This document shows positions 52,780-63,697 of a stretch of DNA of 64,000 nucleotides, one piece after another. How positions within the stretch are numbered: the stretch's first letter is position 1; each line of letters begins with the position of its first letter. The notes below the pieces were generated by a model. The model did no database searches, was not told the DNA's origin, and saw nothing but the letters and a program-made list of their open reading frames with translations. The position numbers and the translations under genes are program-made. Where the stretch lies: contig NZ_MJLZ01000001.1 of the NCBI RefSeq assembly GCF_003666245.1, positions 62,001 through 126,000 on the forward strand, read 5' to 3'. The stretch is from Brenneria alni (GTDB lineage: Bacteria > Pseudomonadota > Gammaproteobacteria > Enterobacterales > Enterobacteriaceae).

Positions 52780-53916
52780 TTAAGGATTAACCGCCGTCTT
52801 GAAAGCCATTTTTCCATCTTTGACTTCGTTGATGACGGCGCTGCGGATCGCATCACCATCCTTCAGCGTCAGCGTGCCGGTAATACCGGTAAAATTATTG
52901 GTGGCGCGGATTTTTTCATTGACGCAAACGCGGTCTTTCGGATCGCTGCACTGATTCATCCCATTGACGATCATTTTGTAAGCATCAGCAGTCATTGCCC
53001 CCCAGGTATGGGTCGGTTCTTTATATTTCGCTTCCCAGGCTTTGATGAATTCCTCACCTGCCGGCGTCTGTTCTTTGGCATCCGGCGAGTAGTAGTCGGT
53101 CGTCATATAGCCTTCAACCGCATCCTGCCCCAGCGTAAAGAAGATAGGATCAGCCGCCAGACCATCACCGCCGACGACCGGCACTTTCAGCCCCAATTGT
53201 TTGGCCTGTACCGCGATCAGCGCCGCTTCGGTGTAGTAGATCGGCATATAGATCATATCGACATTTTTAGCTTTGATGGTGGAGAGTTGGGCTTTGAAAT
53301 CCTTGCTGCCGCCGGGAGCCTGAACTTCAACGGCAATGGTGCCGCCGTTTTTGAGAAACTGTGAGCGGAAGGATTTTGCCAGGCCGACGGAATAGTCATT
53401 GCTGCTGTCAAACATGATGGCGGCGGTTTTCGCCCCTAAATCGCGCGATGCCAGATTAGCCCCCACCACCCCCTGGAAACTATCGGAAAAGCACACGCGG
53501 CTGACATACTGGCGATTACGGGTTACACGGTCGTTAGTGGCGGTCGGGGAAACCAGCGGCGTTTTGGTGTCTTCGGCCATTTTAGTCATCGCCATTGTAT
53601 TGGTCGACGTCACCTCGCCAATCACCGCATCGACTTTATCACTGGAAACCAGGCGCTGCATGGCGTTGGCCGCTTCAACCTTGTCGCTCTTGTCGTCAAT
53701 GATGACAAGTTTAATTGTATCGCCATTTTTCAGCGTCGGCTCCATGCTATTAATCAGTTCAACGCCTTTTTGGGACGGTTGCCCAAAACCGCTCAACGGC
53801 CCGCTCAACGGCAGAACCACCCCGATTTTCACTTCAGCCGCCACCGCGTTACCGGCGCCGATGACGGAAGAAACCAATGCAGCTGCTACAGTCATTCTGA
53901 CAAAATTGTTATTCAT
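52780..53916 (-). CDS. Branched-chain amino-acid-type periplasmic binding protein, LivK-like
   Basis: Solute-binding protein of type I fold feeding the LivHMGF-like proteins. 378 residues, Sec signal peptide cleaved after about residue 27 (GAGNAVAAEVK). Domain begins EVKIGVVLPLSGPLSGFGQ, with VDAVIGEVTSTNTMAM and PVVGGDGLAADP. Two Cys near the C-terminus (MNQCSDPKDRVCVN) could form a disulphide. The exact ligand (amino acid, peptide or amide) cannot be told from sequence. Confidence 0.9.
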   Translation of the reverse strand: MNNNFVRMTVAAALVSSVIGAGNAVAAEVKIGVVLPLSGPLSGFGQPSQKGVELINSMEPTLKNGDTIKLVIIDDKSDKVEAANAMQRLVSSDKVDAVIGEVTSTNTMAMTKMAEDTKTPLVSPTATNDRVTRNRQYVSRVCFSDSFQGVVGANLASRDLGAKTAAIMFDSSNDYSVGLAKSFRSQFLKNGGTIAVEVQAPGGSKDFKAQLSTIKAKNVDMIYMPIYYTEAALIAVQAKQLGLKVPVVGGDGLAADPIFFTLGQDAVEGYMTTDYYSPDAKEQTPAGEEFIKAWEAKYKEPTHTWGAMTADAYKMIVNGMNQCSDPKDRVCVNEKIRATNNFTGITGTLTLKDGDAIRSAVINEVKDGKMAFKTAVNP

Positions 53917-54639
53917 GATCGCCTCTTTAATAATGAGAGATTCAAATCCCAGTAATGGAATAAAGCCGTAAGCCCGGCTGTGAGAGTCTGAAAAATGCCG
54001 CAGGGATATATTCTGCTGGCGGAATTGAAAACAGCAATAAATGTGCCAGAAGGATTAAATCATTATTAACAGGTTAATAAACAATAGAAAAATCGATTTA
54101 TTACAGCCAAAAAAACCACAGAATAAAGATGTGATGAAGCGGAATGCACCAATTTGTTTCGCGGTTGCTTTTAAAAAGTGCGTTGCCGTTAATGACAAGA
54201 TTCTATAGGTAAATCAGTCACCCATCGCTGGTTGACTAGCCCCCCCCCTTTATAAAGGTGAGATATTATTTATATTCTATCCATACCGCCTTAAAACTCA
54301 TTTTTATAGTGAAAATTTCTTTAAATATAGTATTTGCAAATTTTTATGCTAAAAACAGTCTCGCAAGATACCTGTATAATTTAAGAGATTGTGGAAAAAC
54401 TTATAATACTGGCGTAAGCCGTCTATAATAGACCGCTGCTGGCTTCAGATCTCTCAATCGCACGTTTTAACCGCGTCACAGATTCTGAACTCGATACACA
54501 ACGTTATCCATCGTATGGCATGTAATATCAGGCGATATAATTACGTTGATAATGATTTTCAGGATAATTATTATACAGGTTATTAATCTGCGCCTATGAT
54601 AGCGACCCTTTTCCCCCATTGCGTCAATCTGCAAAAAAT
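53917..54639. other. AT-rich divergent control region (liv cluster / GGDEF gene)
   Basis: About 720 bases without genes. Visible structures are a run of nine C (54,240-54,248), the palindrome CCTTTATAAAGG (about 54,247-54,258) and a second near-palindrome CGTCTATAATAGACCG (about 54,420-54,435). It probably carries both divergent promoters; no known operator is recognised. Confidence 0.5.
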
Positions 54640-56217
54640 ATGTTGTTAAAACTGTTCAATAACATAGGATTACGACAGTTGATCCTGCTTTTGGCCATCG
54701 CCAGCATTCTGATTACGTTAATCAACAGTTTTTACGCCAGTTACCGTGTACAGCGCCAGTTGCTGATCGATAACACATTGGAAGCCAACCGCGTTTATGC
54801 CACAAAGATGGCAGCCATAACCGATATTTTCTTCAAAACTTCTTTGCAACAATTAGCTTACAGCGCTGGCAAAATAGCGAACCAAATGGATGATCGCGAC
54901 AATCTGAATGAGGAAACCAGTCGCATTGGGTTACAGAGCCTTAGTTTTAACACGGTATCTGTTGTCGATGAACATGGCGTGGTCAAGTCCACCTTTCCCG
55001 CTATGCCCCAATTTATAGGACAAAAGGTCACTTCGGCTGGCGTACGTCAGGCCTTACAGGAAAAGCAATTGCTGATCAGTTCGCCTTATGTGTCCGTGGC
55101 CAATAACCTGATCGTACTGGTTTCAGCTCCGATATTTACCCTGGACGGGCGCTACAAAGGGTTTATCTGTGGCGCCATTCACCTGGAAAAGCCCAGTATT
55201 CTGAATGAATTGCTTGACCGTCACTATTACCGGGACACTTCTTATATCTATGTTACCGACCACTATAGAAAAATTTTGTACCACAAAGATCCCAAACAGA
55301 TTGGAGAAGTCGTCCACCAAAGCCCGATAATCGATAGCAGCACAGACAACAACGGCAGCCGGATAATGGCAGATAATCAGGGTAATGAAATGCTCGCCGG
55401 ATACGGCGTTGTTCCCGCCAACCGCTGGGAGGTGGTGGTGCTACGCCCAACCAGCGACACACTAAAACCTTTGGATAGCCTGATGTTCGATGTGTTACGA
55501 CATACCCTGCCGTTGGCTATTCTGACGATATTCTGCGTTTGGCTGCTAGCCCGGCTGATCGCCCAGCCGCTATGGCGGCTGGCCCGCAGCGCCAATAAAA
55601 TGGACTCGCTCGATGTTTCCGACAGCATCAGTAAAATTCACTCCTGGTATTTTGAGGCGACGCAGCTCAAGCAGGCCATGTTAATCGGCATCAATCTGCT
55701 ACAGAAAAAAATTGGCAAACTTCGCTATGAAGCGCAAACCGATCCCTTGACCGGCCTTTTCAATCGACGGGGGCTGGAAAGCATTCTGAAATATTGGCTG
55801 ATCGGTCAGAAAAGTTTCGCCATTATCGCGCTGGATATTGACCATTTCAAACGCGTTAACGACACACATGGCCATGACATCGGCGATAGCGTGATTAAAT
55901 ATCTCGCCCAGCTCATTCGCTCCAGCTCTCGTGAGACCGATATTTTATGCCGCAGCGGGGGGGAGGAGTTTCTGATTTTATTGCCTGAAACCACCATAAA
56001 AATCGCAATTGCTATCGCAGAGCGGCTGCGTAACACGGCGCAGGAAACCGCGATTCCGTTAGTCGGCAATATTACTATCTCGTTGGGCGTATCGCGGTGG
56101 TCGCCAGGCATTAAGGAAGTCACCATAGAACGGGCCTTTAAAATGGCGGACAAAGCGTTGTATAAAGCCAAGCATGAAGGCCGCAATCGGGTTATTGTCG
56201 CCCCGATCGAATCCTGA
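54640..56217 (+). CDS. Membrane diguanylate cyclase (periplasmic Cache-like sensor + GGDEF)
   Basis: Makes cyclic di-GMP. About 525 residues: membrane span near residues 14-34, periplasmic Cache-type sensor to about 285, second span about 288-308, HAMP-like linker, and a GGDEF domain with TDPLTGLFNRRGLE. The active site is GGEEF (near residue 439) and the inhibitory site RETD lies exactly five residues upstream, so an active, product-inhibited cyclase is predicted. The start is uncertain: the ATG at 54,640 lacks a clear ribosome site. The sensed ligand is unknown. No EAL domain. Confidence 0.88.
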   Translation: MLLKLFNNIGLRQLILLLAIASILITLINSFYASYRVQRQLLIDNTLEANRVYATKMAAITDIFFKTSLQQLAYSAGKIANQMDDRDNLNEETSRIGLQSLSFNTVSVVDEHGVVKSTFPAMPQFIGQKVTSAGVRQALQEKQLLISSPYVSVANNLIVLVSAPIFTLDGRYKGFICGAIHLEKPSILNELLDRHYYRDTSYIYVTDHYRKILYHKDPKQIGEVVHQSPIIDSSTDNNGSRIMADNQGNEMLAGYGVVPANRWEVVVLRPTSDTLKPLDSLMFDVLRHTLPLAILTIFCVWLLARLIAQPLWRLARSANKMDSLDVSDSISKIHSWYFEATQLKQAMLIGINLLQKKIGKLRYEAQTDPLTGLFNRRGLESILKYWLIGQKSFAIIALDIDHFKRVNDTHGHDIGDSVIKYLAQLIRSSSRETDILCRSGGEEFLILLPETTIKIAIAIAERLRNTAQETAIPLVGNITISLGVSRWSPGIKEVTIERAFKMADKALYKAKHEGRNRVIVAPIES

Positions 56218-56301
56218 CCAACCCAGATAACCTCATCAATTGCCCGTCCTCTTCTTTACCTCTTTGCCAAGCGGTAATGCTCGCAAACGGCTGGACATTA
56301 A

Positions 56302-56317
56302 CTGTATAAATAACCAT
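56302..56317 (+). promoter_or_regulatory. LexA-box-like site upstream of polB
   Basis: CTG, ten mostly A/T bases (TATAAATAAC), then CAT, against the LexA consensus CTG-N10-CAG. E. coli polB (dinA) has an SOS box CTGTATAAAACCACAG at the same place, and the first nine bases are identical. One mismatch in the last conserved triplet. Confidence 0.6.
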
Positions 56318-56364
56318 ACTTAAACATCTTTTTTTCCACATTAATCAACCTAGAGGCGGCCTTA

Positions 56365-58731
56365 GTGACCCAGACTCGTCAGGGCTTTCTCCTTACCCGC
56401 CACTGGCATGACACCCCTGCCGGCACACAGGTGGAATTCTGGCTGGCAACCGATGATGGCCCGCTGCAAGCTCGTCTGCCCGTACAACAGGCTATCGCGT
56501 TCATTCCTGAATCACAGCAGGCCCAGGCTTCGGCGTTGTTAAGCAAGGAAAAGCACTGGCAGCTACGGCCACTGGCCCTGCAAGACTTTCATCACCAGCC
56601 TTTGCTGGGGCTGTATTGCCCGCAATACCGTCAGCTTCTGCGACTTGAAAAGCTGCTGAGGGAAGGGGGGGTTCAGGTCTATGAAGCGGATATCCGTCCC
56701 CCCGACCGTTTTCTGATGGAGCGTTTTATTACCGCCTCCGTCTGGTTGAGCGGTGAACCTGCCTCATCCGGCCTGTTGACCCAGGTTCGCATGAAGCCCA
56801 GCCCAGATTACCGTCCCGATCTCAGGCTTGTTTCGCTGGATATCGAAACCAACCGTCATGGCGAGCTTTACTGCATTGGTCTGGAAGGCTGCGGCCAGCG
56901 GCAGGTTTATATGCTTGGCCCGGCTAACGGTATACCGGCCAGTACGGATAACTTCAGGCTGGAGTATGTCGCCAGCCGTCCGCAACTGCTGGAAAAACTG
57001 AACCATTGGCTGCAACTGCACGATCCTGATGCCATTATCGGCTGGAATCTGGTGCAGTTCGACCTGCGGGTATTGCAAAAACATGCCGAGCGCTACCGTA
57101 TCCCTTTGCTGCTGGGCCGTAATGGCAATCAGCTTGAGTGGCGTGAACACGGCTTCAAACAGGGGCATTTTTTTGCCAGCGCAACAGGCCGCCTGATTAT
57201 TGATGGTATCGAAGCGCTGAAATCCGCCACCTGGAATTTCGCGTCCTTCAGCCTGGAATTTGTCGCTCAGGCGCTACTGGGTGAGGGAAAAGCCATTGAT
57301 ACCCCCTACCAGCGGATGGACGAAATTGATCGCCGTTTCGCAGAGGATAAACCGGCCCTCGCCCGCTATAATCTGCAAGACTGCGAACTGGTCACCCGCA
57401 TTTTCGCCAAAACAGAACTGATGCGTTTTTTACTGGAACGCGCAAACGTAACCGGTCTGGCCGCCGATCGCAGCGGCGGTTCCGTCGCCGCCTTTACGCA
57501 CCTCTACCTGCCTCGTATGCACCGGATGGGATATGTGGCGCCGAATCTGGGAGACGTCGCGCCACAAGCCAGCCCAGGCGGGTTCGTGATGGATTCCCGT
57601 CCCGGTTTATACGATTCGGTACTGGTGCTGGATTATAAAAGTCTGTATCCGTCGATCATCCGTACCTTCCTCATCGACCCGGTTGGTCTGGCGGTGGGAA
57701 TGCAGCATCCAGACGAACAGCACGCCATCGCCGGTTTTCTCGGCGCCTGGTTTTCCCGGGAGCAGCACTGTCTGCCAGCCATTGTCGAGCACATCTGGCA
57801 AGAACGGGAAGCCGCCAAACGCACCGGCAACAAACCGCTGTCACAGGCGCTGAAAATCATCATGAATGCCTTTTATGGCGTGCTGGGCGCCAGCGGTTGC
57901 CGGTTCTTCGACCCCCGTCTGGCGTCTTCTATCACCCTGCGCGGTCATGAAATTATGCTTAAAACCCGTGAGTTGATCGAAACTCAGGGTTATCAGGTGA
58001 TCTATGGCGATACCGACTCAACCTTTGTGTGGCTGAAACACGCCCATACAGAAGAAGCCGCCGCCCGCATCGGCAACATGCTGGTGCAACAAGTCAACCA
58101 GTGGTGGCAAACGCATCTGCTGCAAACACATGGGCTGACCAGCGCACTGGAGCTGGAATTTGAAACCCACTTTCGCCGTTTTCTGATGCCCACTATTCGC
58201 GGCGCTGAACAAGGCAGCAAAAAACGCTACGCCGGACTGATTGAGACTGATCAGGGCGAAAAAATGGTGTTTAAAGGGCTGGAAACGGTACGAACAGACT
58301 GGACGCCGCTGGCGCAACAGTTTCAGCAGCAGCTTTATCTGCGCATCTTTCAGCGACAGCCTTATCAGCAATGGTTGCGGGAGTATGTTGGTAAAACCCT
58401 GAACGGTGAATTTGATGAGCTGTTAATTTACCGCAAGAGGTTGCGCCGCCGTCTTGACGACTATCAGCGTAACGTGCCCCCCCATGCGCGGGCAGCCAGG
58501 ATAGCCGATGAGTACAATCGCCAACACGGACGACCGCTGCAATACCAGAATGGCGGCTGGATTAGCTACGTCATCACCACTAATGGGCCGGAGCCGCTGG
58601 AAACCCGGCATTCTCCGCTGGACTATCAACACTATGTTGAACGTCAGCTACAGCCGGTGGCGGAGGCCATTCTTCCCTTCCTGCACGATGATTTTGCTAC
58701 TCTGGTTACCGGTCAGATGGGATTATTTTAA
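56365..58731 (+). CDS. polB: DNA polymerase II
   Basis: Family B repair polymerase with proofreading, SOS-induced in E. coli. 788 residues with GTG start (E. coli 783). Exonuclease motif [14 protein letters not shown], polymerase motif [12 protein letters not shown], motif [13 protein letters not shown], motif C YGDTDSTF, and the C-terminal end GQMGLF resembling a sliding-clamp-binding motif. Same neighbours (rapA) as in E. coli. Confidence 0.97.
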   Translation: MTQTRQGFLLTRHWHDTPAGTQVEFWLATDDGPLQARLPVQQAIAFIPESQQAQASALLSKEKHWQLRPLALQDFHHQPLLGLYCPQYRQLLRLEKLLREGGVQVYEADIRPPDRFLMERFITASVWLSGEPASSGLLTQVRMKPSPDYRPDLRLVSLDIETNRHGELYCIGLEGCGQRQVYMLGPANGIPASTDNFRLEYVASRPQLLEKLNHWLQLHDPDAIIGWNLVQFDLRVLQKHAERYRIPLLLGRNGNQLEWREHGFKQGHFFASATGRLIIDGIEALKSATWNFASFSLEFVAQALLGEGKAIDTPYQRMDEIDRRFAEDKPALARYNLQDCELVTRIFAKTELMRFLLERANVTGLAADRSGGSVAAFTHLYLPRMHRMGYVAPNLGDVAPQASPGGFVMDSRPGLYDSVLVLDYKSLYPSIIRTFLIDPVGLAVGMQHPDEQHAIAGFLGAWFSREQHCLPAIVEHIWQEREAAKRTGNKPLSQALKIIMNAFYGVLGASGCRFFDPRLASSITLRGHEIMLKTRELIETQGYQVIYGDTDSTFVWLKHAHTEEAAARIGNMLVQQVNQWWQTHLLQTHGLTSALELEFETHFRRFLMPTIRGAEQGSKKRYAGLIETDQGEKMVFKGLETVRTDWTPLAQQFQQQLYLRIFQRQPYQQWLREYVGKTLNGEFDELLIYRKRLRRRLDDYQRNVPPHARAARIADEYNRQHGRPLQYQNGGWISYVITTNGPEPLETRHSPLDYQHYVERQLQPVAEAILPFLHDDFATLVTGQMGLF

Positions 58732-58908
58732 TTATCGGCGTCAACTCACGGCTTCTGAGCAGGTGACGAACGCGCCGCCTTCCATTACCATAACGCCCTT
58801 TCTCAGACATCAATACCACCATGACCTATTCGCGCCGGATAAACCGCGCAAATAGCAAAGTATGGCCTGACACTATCCCGACACAGACAAAAATCGAGCT
58901 AAGAATTT

Positions 58909-61812
58909 ATGCCTTTTACACTTGGTCAGCGCTGGATCAGCGATACGGAAAGCGAACTTGGATTGGGTACTGTGGTTGCAGTCGATACCCGCATGATAAC
59001 CCTGCTTTTCCCTGCCAGCGGTGAAAACCGACTCTATTCCCGCAGCGATGCCCCCATCACCCGCGTGATGTTTAACCCCGGTGATACCGTTACCAGCCAC
59101 GAAGGCTGGCAGCTTAAGGTGGATAGCGTACGCGATGAGCATGGTCTGCTGGTCTATAGCGGCCAGCGTCTGGATGATGACTCTCAGGCCGAAATGCGTG
59201 AAGTTCTGCTGGACAGCAAGCTGACTTTCAACAAACCGCAGGATCGGCTATTCGCCGGTCAGATTGACCGTATGGATCGTTTTGCCCTGCGCTACCGTGC
59301 GCGTAAACATCAGAACGAACAGGCGCTGCAACAGTGGGGTGGTCTGCGTGGTATGCGCGCCAGCCTGATCCCGCATCAGTTGCACATTGCCTACGAAGTC
59401 GGGCAACGCCACGCGCCGCGGGTGTTGCTGGCCGATGAGGTCGGCCTCGGCAAAACCATTGAAGCCGGGATGATTATCCACCAGCAACTATTGGCCGGCC
59501 GCGCCGAACGCGTACTGATCATTGTACCGGAAACCTTGCAGCACCAATGGCTGGTAGAAATGCTGCGCCGTTTCAACCTGCTGTTCTCGCTGTTTGATGA
59601 TGAACGCTATGCCGAAGCAAAACTGGACAGCAGCAATCCGTTTGAAACCGAGCAACTGGTCATCTGTTCACTGGGTTTTGTACAGCGTAACGCGCAACGT
59701 TTTGAACAGTTGGTCAATGCCGACTGGGGCTTACTGGTAGTGGATGAGGCGCATCATCTGGCCTGGAGCGAAGATGCGCCCAGCCCTGAGTACCAGGCGG
59801 TTGAACAGTTGGCCAGAAATATTCCGGCGGTGCTGCTGCTGACCGCCACCCCGGAACAGTTGGGTCAGCAGAGCCATTTTGCCCGTCTGCGTCTGCTCGA
59901 TCCGAATCGCTTCCATGACTACCATGAATTTGTTGCCGAACAGCGGCAATACCGTCCGGTTGCCGATGCAGTGACATTGCTGCTGGCGGGAGAAAAGGCC
60001 AAAACTTCTGAGCTTAATGTTCTGAGTGAATTACTGGGCGAACAGGATATCGAGCCTTTGCTGAAAGCGATTAACAGCGACAGCGAAGACAACCCGCGAG
60101 CACGCCAGGAACTGATCACCATGCTGATGGATCGTCATGGCACCAGTCGCGTATTGTTCCGTAATACCCGTCAAGGGGTAAAGGGGTTCCCACAGCGTAT
60201 TCTGCACCAAATCCGTTTGCCGTTGCCTGCCCAGTATCAGACGGCAATCAAAGTGTCTGAAATCATGGGCGCCAACAAACTGCCTGAAGCACGCGCACGC
60301 GACATGCTGTATCCAGAGCAGATTTATCAACAACTGGAAGGAAACGACGCCACCTGGTGGAATTTCGATCCACGTGTTGACTGGTTGCTCAATTATCTGA
60401 CGGCCCATCGTGACAAAAAAGTGCTGGTGATCTGTGCGCAGGCCGTGACTGCCCTGCAACTGGAACAGGTGCTGCGCACCCGTGAAGCCATCCGGGCCGC
60501 CGTTTTCCACGAAGGGCTATCTATTCTTGAGCGCGACCGTGCCGCCGCCTATTTCGCTTCTGAAGAAGAAGGGGCGCAGGTGCTGATTTGCTCGGAGATC
60601 GGTTCAGAAGGCCGTAACTTCCAGTTTGCCAGCCATCTGATCATGTTTGATCTGCCGTTCAACCCCGATCTGCTGGAACAGCGTATCGGCCGATTGGATC
60701 GTATCGGCCAGACACAGCAAATCCAGATCCTGATCCCTTATCTGGAAAATACCGCCCAGGCACTGCTGGTTCATTGGTATCATGAGGGTCTGGATGCCTT
60801 TGAGCACACCTGTCCGACAGGCCGCACCATCTACGACGCCCATTATACGCAATTGATTGAACGGCTGACCACGCCGGGCGAACAGCAGGGTCTGGATGAC
60901 TTTATCCGCGTCTGCCGCCAGCAGCATGAACAGCTAAAACAGCAGCTTGAACAAGGCCGCGACCGCCTGTTGGAAATGCATTCGAACGGCGGTGAACAGG
61001 CGCAAATGCTGGCGCAGGCCATTGCTGACCAGGATAACGACGTTAACCTGGTTACCTTTGCTTTTAATCTGTTTGATATCGTGGGCATCAATCAGGAAGA
61101 TCGCAGCGACAACCTGATTATTCTCACCCCATCCGACCATATGCTGGTGCCGGATTTCCCAGGCTTGCCACAGGACGGCTGTACCATCACCTTCGATCGT
61201 GAACAGGCTTTATCCCGCGAAGACGCACAGTTCATCAGTTGGGAACATCCGCTCATCCGCAATGGACTGGACTTGATTCTGTCCGGCGATACCGGTAGCT
61301 GCGCCGTATCGCTGTTGAAAAACAAAGCCCTGCCGGTCGGTACGCTGCTGGCGGAACTCATTTATGTGGTGGAAGCACAGGCGCCGAAACACTTGCAACT
61401 GACGCGCTTCCTGCCGCCGACGCCCGTTCGTCTGCTGATGGATCGCAAAGGAACCAATCTGGCCGGACAGGTGGAGTTTGAAAGCTTCAACCGCCAGCTC
61501 AGTGCAGTTAACCGCCACACATCGAGCAAACTGGTCAATGCCGTACAGGCTGATGTGCATGTCATGCTACAGCAGGCGGAACCGCTGGTGGCGGAACTGG
61601 CCCGCCAGCTCATTAATGACGCTCAACATCAGGCCGACCAGCAATTACGTCGTGAACTGGAACGTCTGGAAGCGCTCAAAGCCGTAAACCCTAACATTCG
61701 TGAAGATGAATTGAGCGCGTTGGAGAATCAGCGCGAGCAGGTATTGAGTAACTTACATCAGGCAAACTGGCGTCTGGATGCCATTCGTCTGGTGGTGGTG
61801 ACTCACCAATAG
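58909..61812 (+). CDS. rapA: RNA polymerase-associated Swi2/Snf2 ATPase RapA
   Basis: Recycles RNA polymerase after transcription. 967 residues (E. coli 968). N-terminal Tudor-like domains, Walker [14 protein letters not shown] near residue 178, Walker [11 protein letters not shown], helicase C-terminal motifs [15 protein letters not shown] and [11 protein letters not shown], then the RapA-specific C-terminal domain. Monocistronic-looking. Confidence 0.98.
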   Translation: MPFTLGQRWISDTESELGLGTVVAVDTRMITLLFPASGENRLYSRSDAPITRVMFNPGDTVTSHEGWQLKVDSVRDEHGLLVYSGQRLDDDSQAEMREVLLDSKLTFNKPQDRLFAGQIDRMDRFALRYRARKHQNEQALQQWGGLRGMRASLIPHQLHIAYEVGQRHAPRVLLADEVGLGKTIEAGMIIHQQLLAGRAERVLIIVPETLQHQWLVEMLRRFNLLFSLFDDERYAEAKLDSSNPFETEQLVICSLGFVQRNAQRFEQLVNADWGLLVVDEAHHLAWSEDAPSPEYQAVEQLARNIPAVLLLTATPEQLGQQSHFARLRLLDPNRFHDYHEFVAEQRQYRPVADAVTLLLAGEKAKTSELNVLSELLGEQDIEPLLKAINSDSEDNPRARQELITMLMDRHGTSRVLFRNTRQGVKGFPQRILHQIRLPLPAQYQTAIKVSEIMGANKLPEARARDMLYPEQIYQQLEGNDATWWNFDPRVDWLLNYLTAHRDKKVLVICAQAVTALQLEQVLRTREAIRAAVFHEGLSILERDRAAAYFASEEEGAQVLICSEIGSEGRNFQFASHLIMFDLPFNPDLLEQRIGRLDRIGQTQQIQILIPYLENTAQALLVHWYHEGLDAFEHTCPTGRTIYDAHYTQLIERLTTPGEQQGLDDFIRVCRQQHEQLKQQLEQGRDRLLEMHSNGGEQAQMLAQAIADQDNDVNLVTFAFNLFDIVGINQEDRSDNLIILTPSDHMLVPDFPGLPQDGCTITFDREQALSREDAQFISWEHPLIRNGLDLILSGDTGSCAVSLLKNKALPVGTLLAELIYVVEAQAPKHLQLTRFLPPTPVRLLMDRKGTNLAGQVEFESFNRQLSAVNRHTSSKLVNAVQADVHVMLQQAEPLVAELARQLINDAQHQADQQLRRELERLEALKAVNPNIREDELSALENQREQVLSNLHQANWRLDAIRLVVVTHQ

Positions 61813-61917
61813 TCGTCTTTTATTATTACCCCCACCTCGGCCTAAACAAGCAAGTCGGGCGGGGGTATCACGCTCGTCGTTCTTTAATAAATAATAGTCT
61901 GGAGAAAGACATTATCG

Positions 61918-62571
61918 ATGGAACCCTACAATCCCCCGACTGATCCCTGGTTGCACATCTTGTATCAGGATCGGCACATCATCGTGGTGAATAAGCCCAG
62001 CGGATTACTCTCGGTTCCTGGTCGCGCCCCGGAACACAAAGATAGCGTGATGAGCCGCATCCAGACGAACCACCCCGATGCCCAGTCCGTCCATCGTTTA
62101 GATATGGCCACCAGCGGCGTGATGGTTATTGCACTGACAAAAATCGCCGAACGTGAGTTAAAACGTCAGTTTCGCGAACGCGAACCCAAAAAATCCTACA
62201 TCGCCCGCGTCTGGGGGTTGATGGCCCACGATGAAGGATTGATTGACCTGCCGCTGATTTGTGACTGGCCGAACCGCCCCAAACAGAAAGTGTGTTTTGA
62301 GCAAGGCAAAGCGGCGCAAACCAGCTATCAGGTTCTGTCGCGTGACAGCGATGGCACCACGCGTGTCAAACTGATGCCCATCACCGGTCGCTCTCACCAG
62401 TTGCGTGTCCATCTGCTGGCATTGGGTCATCCCATTCTTGGCGATGGTTTTTATGCCCACCCACAGGCCAAAGACAGAGCGCCCCGCCTGCTGCTGCACG
62501 CGCAGGAGCTGTGCATCATGCACCCCGAATTCAAAACGCCCATGCACTTCCGCTGTGAGGCGGACTTCTGA
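61918..62571 (+). CDS. rluA: Dual-specificity tRNA/23S rRNA pseudouridine synthase RluA
   Basis: Forms pseudouridine 746 in 23S rRNA and 32 in several tRNAs. 217 residues. The catalytic Asp lies in VHRLDMATSGVMV (residue about 64) and the RluA-family segment PITGRSHQLRVHLLALGHPI is intact. GGAG lies about 13 bases before the ATG. Confidence 0.97.
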   Translation: MEPYNPPTDPWLHILYQDRHIIVVNKPSGLLSVPGRAPEHKDSVMSRIQTNHPDAQSVHRLDMATSGVMVIALTKIAERELKRQFREREPKKSYIARVWGLMAHDEGLIDLPLICDWPNRPKQKVCFEQGKAAQTSYQVLSRDSDGTTRVKLMPITGRSHQLRVHLLALGHPILGDGFYAHPQAKDRAPRLLLHAQELCIMHPEFKTPMHFRCEADF

Positions 62572-62656
62572 ACGTGTTTTCAATCGAATCAGCGTGGTGC
62601 GCGGATGAGGGAAATGGTAAGGCAGGCGCAAAAACGGGAAAAAGATATACCGGTAA

Positions 62657-63511
62657 TTATTTCAATTGATTAGCGCTTTTCAGTAATTCATAGGCCGCCT
62701 GAATATCCTGCGCTTTTCGCTTCGCCATTTCCATCATCCTGGGCGATAACCTTTTCGCCACCAGTTTATCCGGGTGATGTTCGCTCATCAGCTTACGATA
62801 GGCCCGCTTAATCGTCGCCGCATCATCATTGCGGCGCACACCCAGCGTCCGGTAGGCGCTTTCCAGCGTCGGCCCGCGCGGCGGCGCAGGTTGCCGCTGA
62901 CCGCCATAAGAATGGCCGTTGGACGACTGGCTGCGACGCTGGTAAGACTTGCCGCCTTGCCTCGACTGGTAGGCCGTGCTTTCCATATTGCGCAGAAAAA
63001 ACTCGAACTGTTCGCGGGTAACCCCCAGTTCATCAGCAATCACATAAAGCAAACGTCTTTCGTTCGGATGCAATACACCATCAACAAAAGCCACCTGAAG
63101 CTGAATTTCCAGAAACATCTTAATTAAATCAAAACGCCCGAGGCAGGCATCACGCAGTTTTCGTAGTTTAATGCGCAGTGGAAAATGGTTGGCTTTGCCT
63201 TCACGAAACGCCTGCTGCGCCGCAGTTCGCTCTTCGCCAAACAGTTCAAGGCGATCCATCATTTTGGTCGCTATCTGGATATCCGCTTCCGTTACCCGCC
63301 CTTTGGACTTAGTAAGGTGCCCCATCGCCTGAAAGGTGGTCAGGAAAAACAGTGACTGGCGGGTGGATTGGGATGAAAAAAAGTGACGGCGACGCGATGC
63401 TCTGGCCCTGTCAATCAAGTGCCCCATCAGCAGTCCCATAATCATTCCCCAGATGCCGCCGCTGGACATAATCCCCAGCACAAGCCCCAGCAACTTTCCC
63501 CAATACCGCAT
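62657..63511 (-). CDS. djlA: Membrane-anchored co-chaperone DjlA
   Basis: Type III J-domain protein stimulating DnaK; linked to capsule induction through the Rcs system in E. coli. 284 residues. N-terminal membrane anchor with [18 protein letters not shown], a TerB-like central domain (about 55-200), and a C-terminal J domain with the HPD motif (SEHHPDKL). Convergent with rluA and divergent from lptD, as in E. coli. Confidence 0.96.
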   Translation of the reverse strand: MRYWGKLLGLVLGIMSSGGIWGMIMGLLMGHLIDRARASRRRHFFSSQSTRQSLFFLTTFQAMGHLTKSKGRVTEADIQIATKMMDRLELFGEERTAAQQAFREGKANHFPLRIKLRKLRDACLGRFDLIKMFLEIQLQVAFVDGVLHPNERRLLYVIADELGVTREQFEFFLRNMESTAYQSRQGGKSYQRRSQSSNGHSYGGQRQPAPPRGPTLESAYRTLGVRRNDDAATIKRAYRKLMSEHHPDKLVAKRLSPRMMEMAKRKAQDIQAAYELLKSANQLK

Positions 63512-63697
63512 ATACTCCTTAAATCCTCATGCCGTCAGCCAAAAATTGCTTTATCATACCCGTCATTTATCTTTGCACCTAACGGCAGTGCGTATAAAAC
63601 AGTGGGGATTTAACACTGGCGCAACGCTGGCGAGTGATATAGTCTCTGACCGTTTGCCGGCATGATGCCTCTGATGACGGAACACCTGATACCGCTT

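Noticed and set aside
54240-54248. Run of nine C upstream of the GGDEF gene
   Set aside because: It could vary in length, but it is about 390 bases from the start codon with no recognised promoter beside it; not enough to call phase variation.
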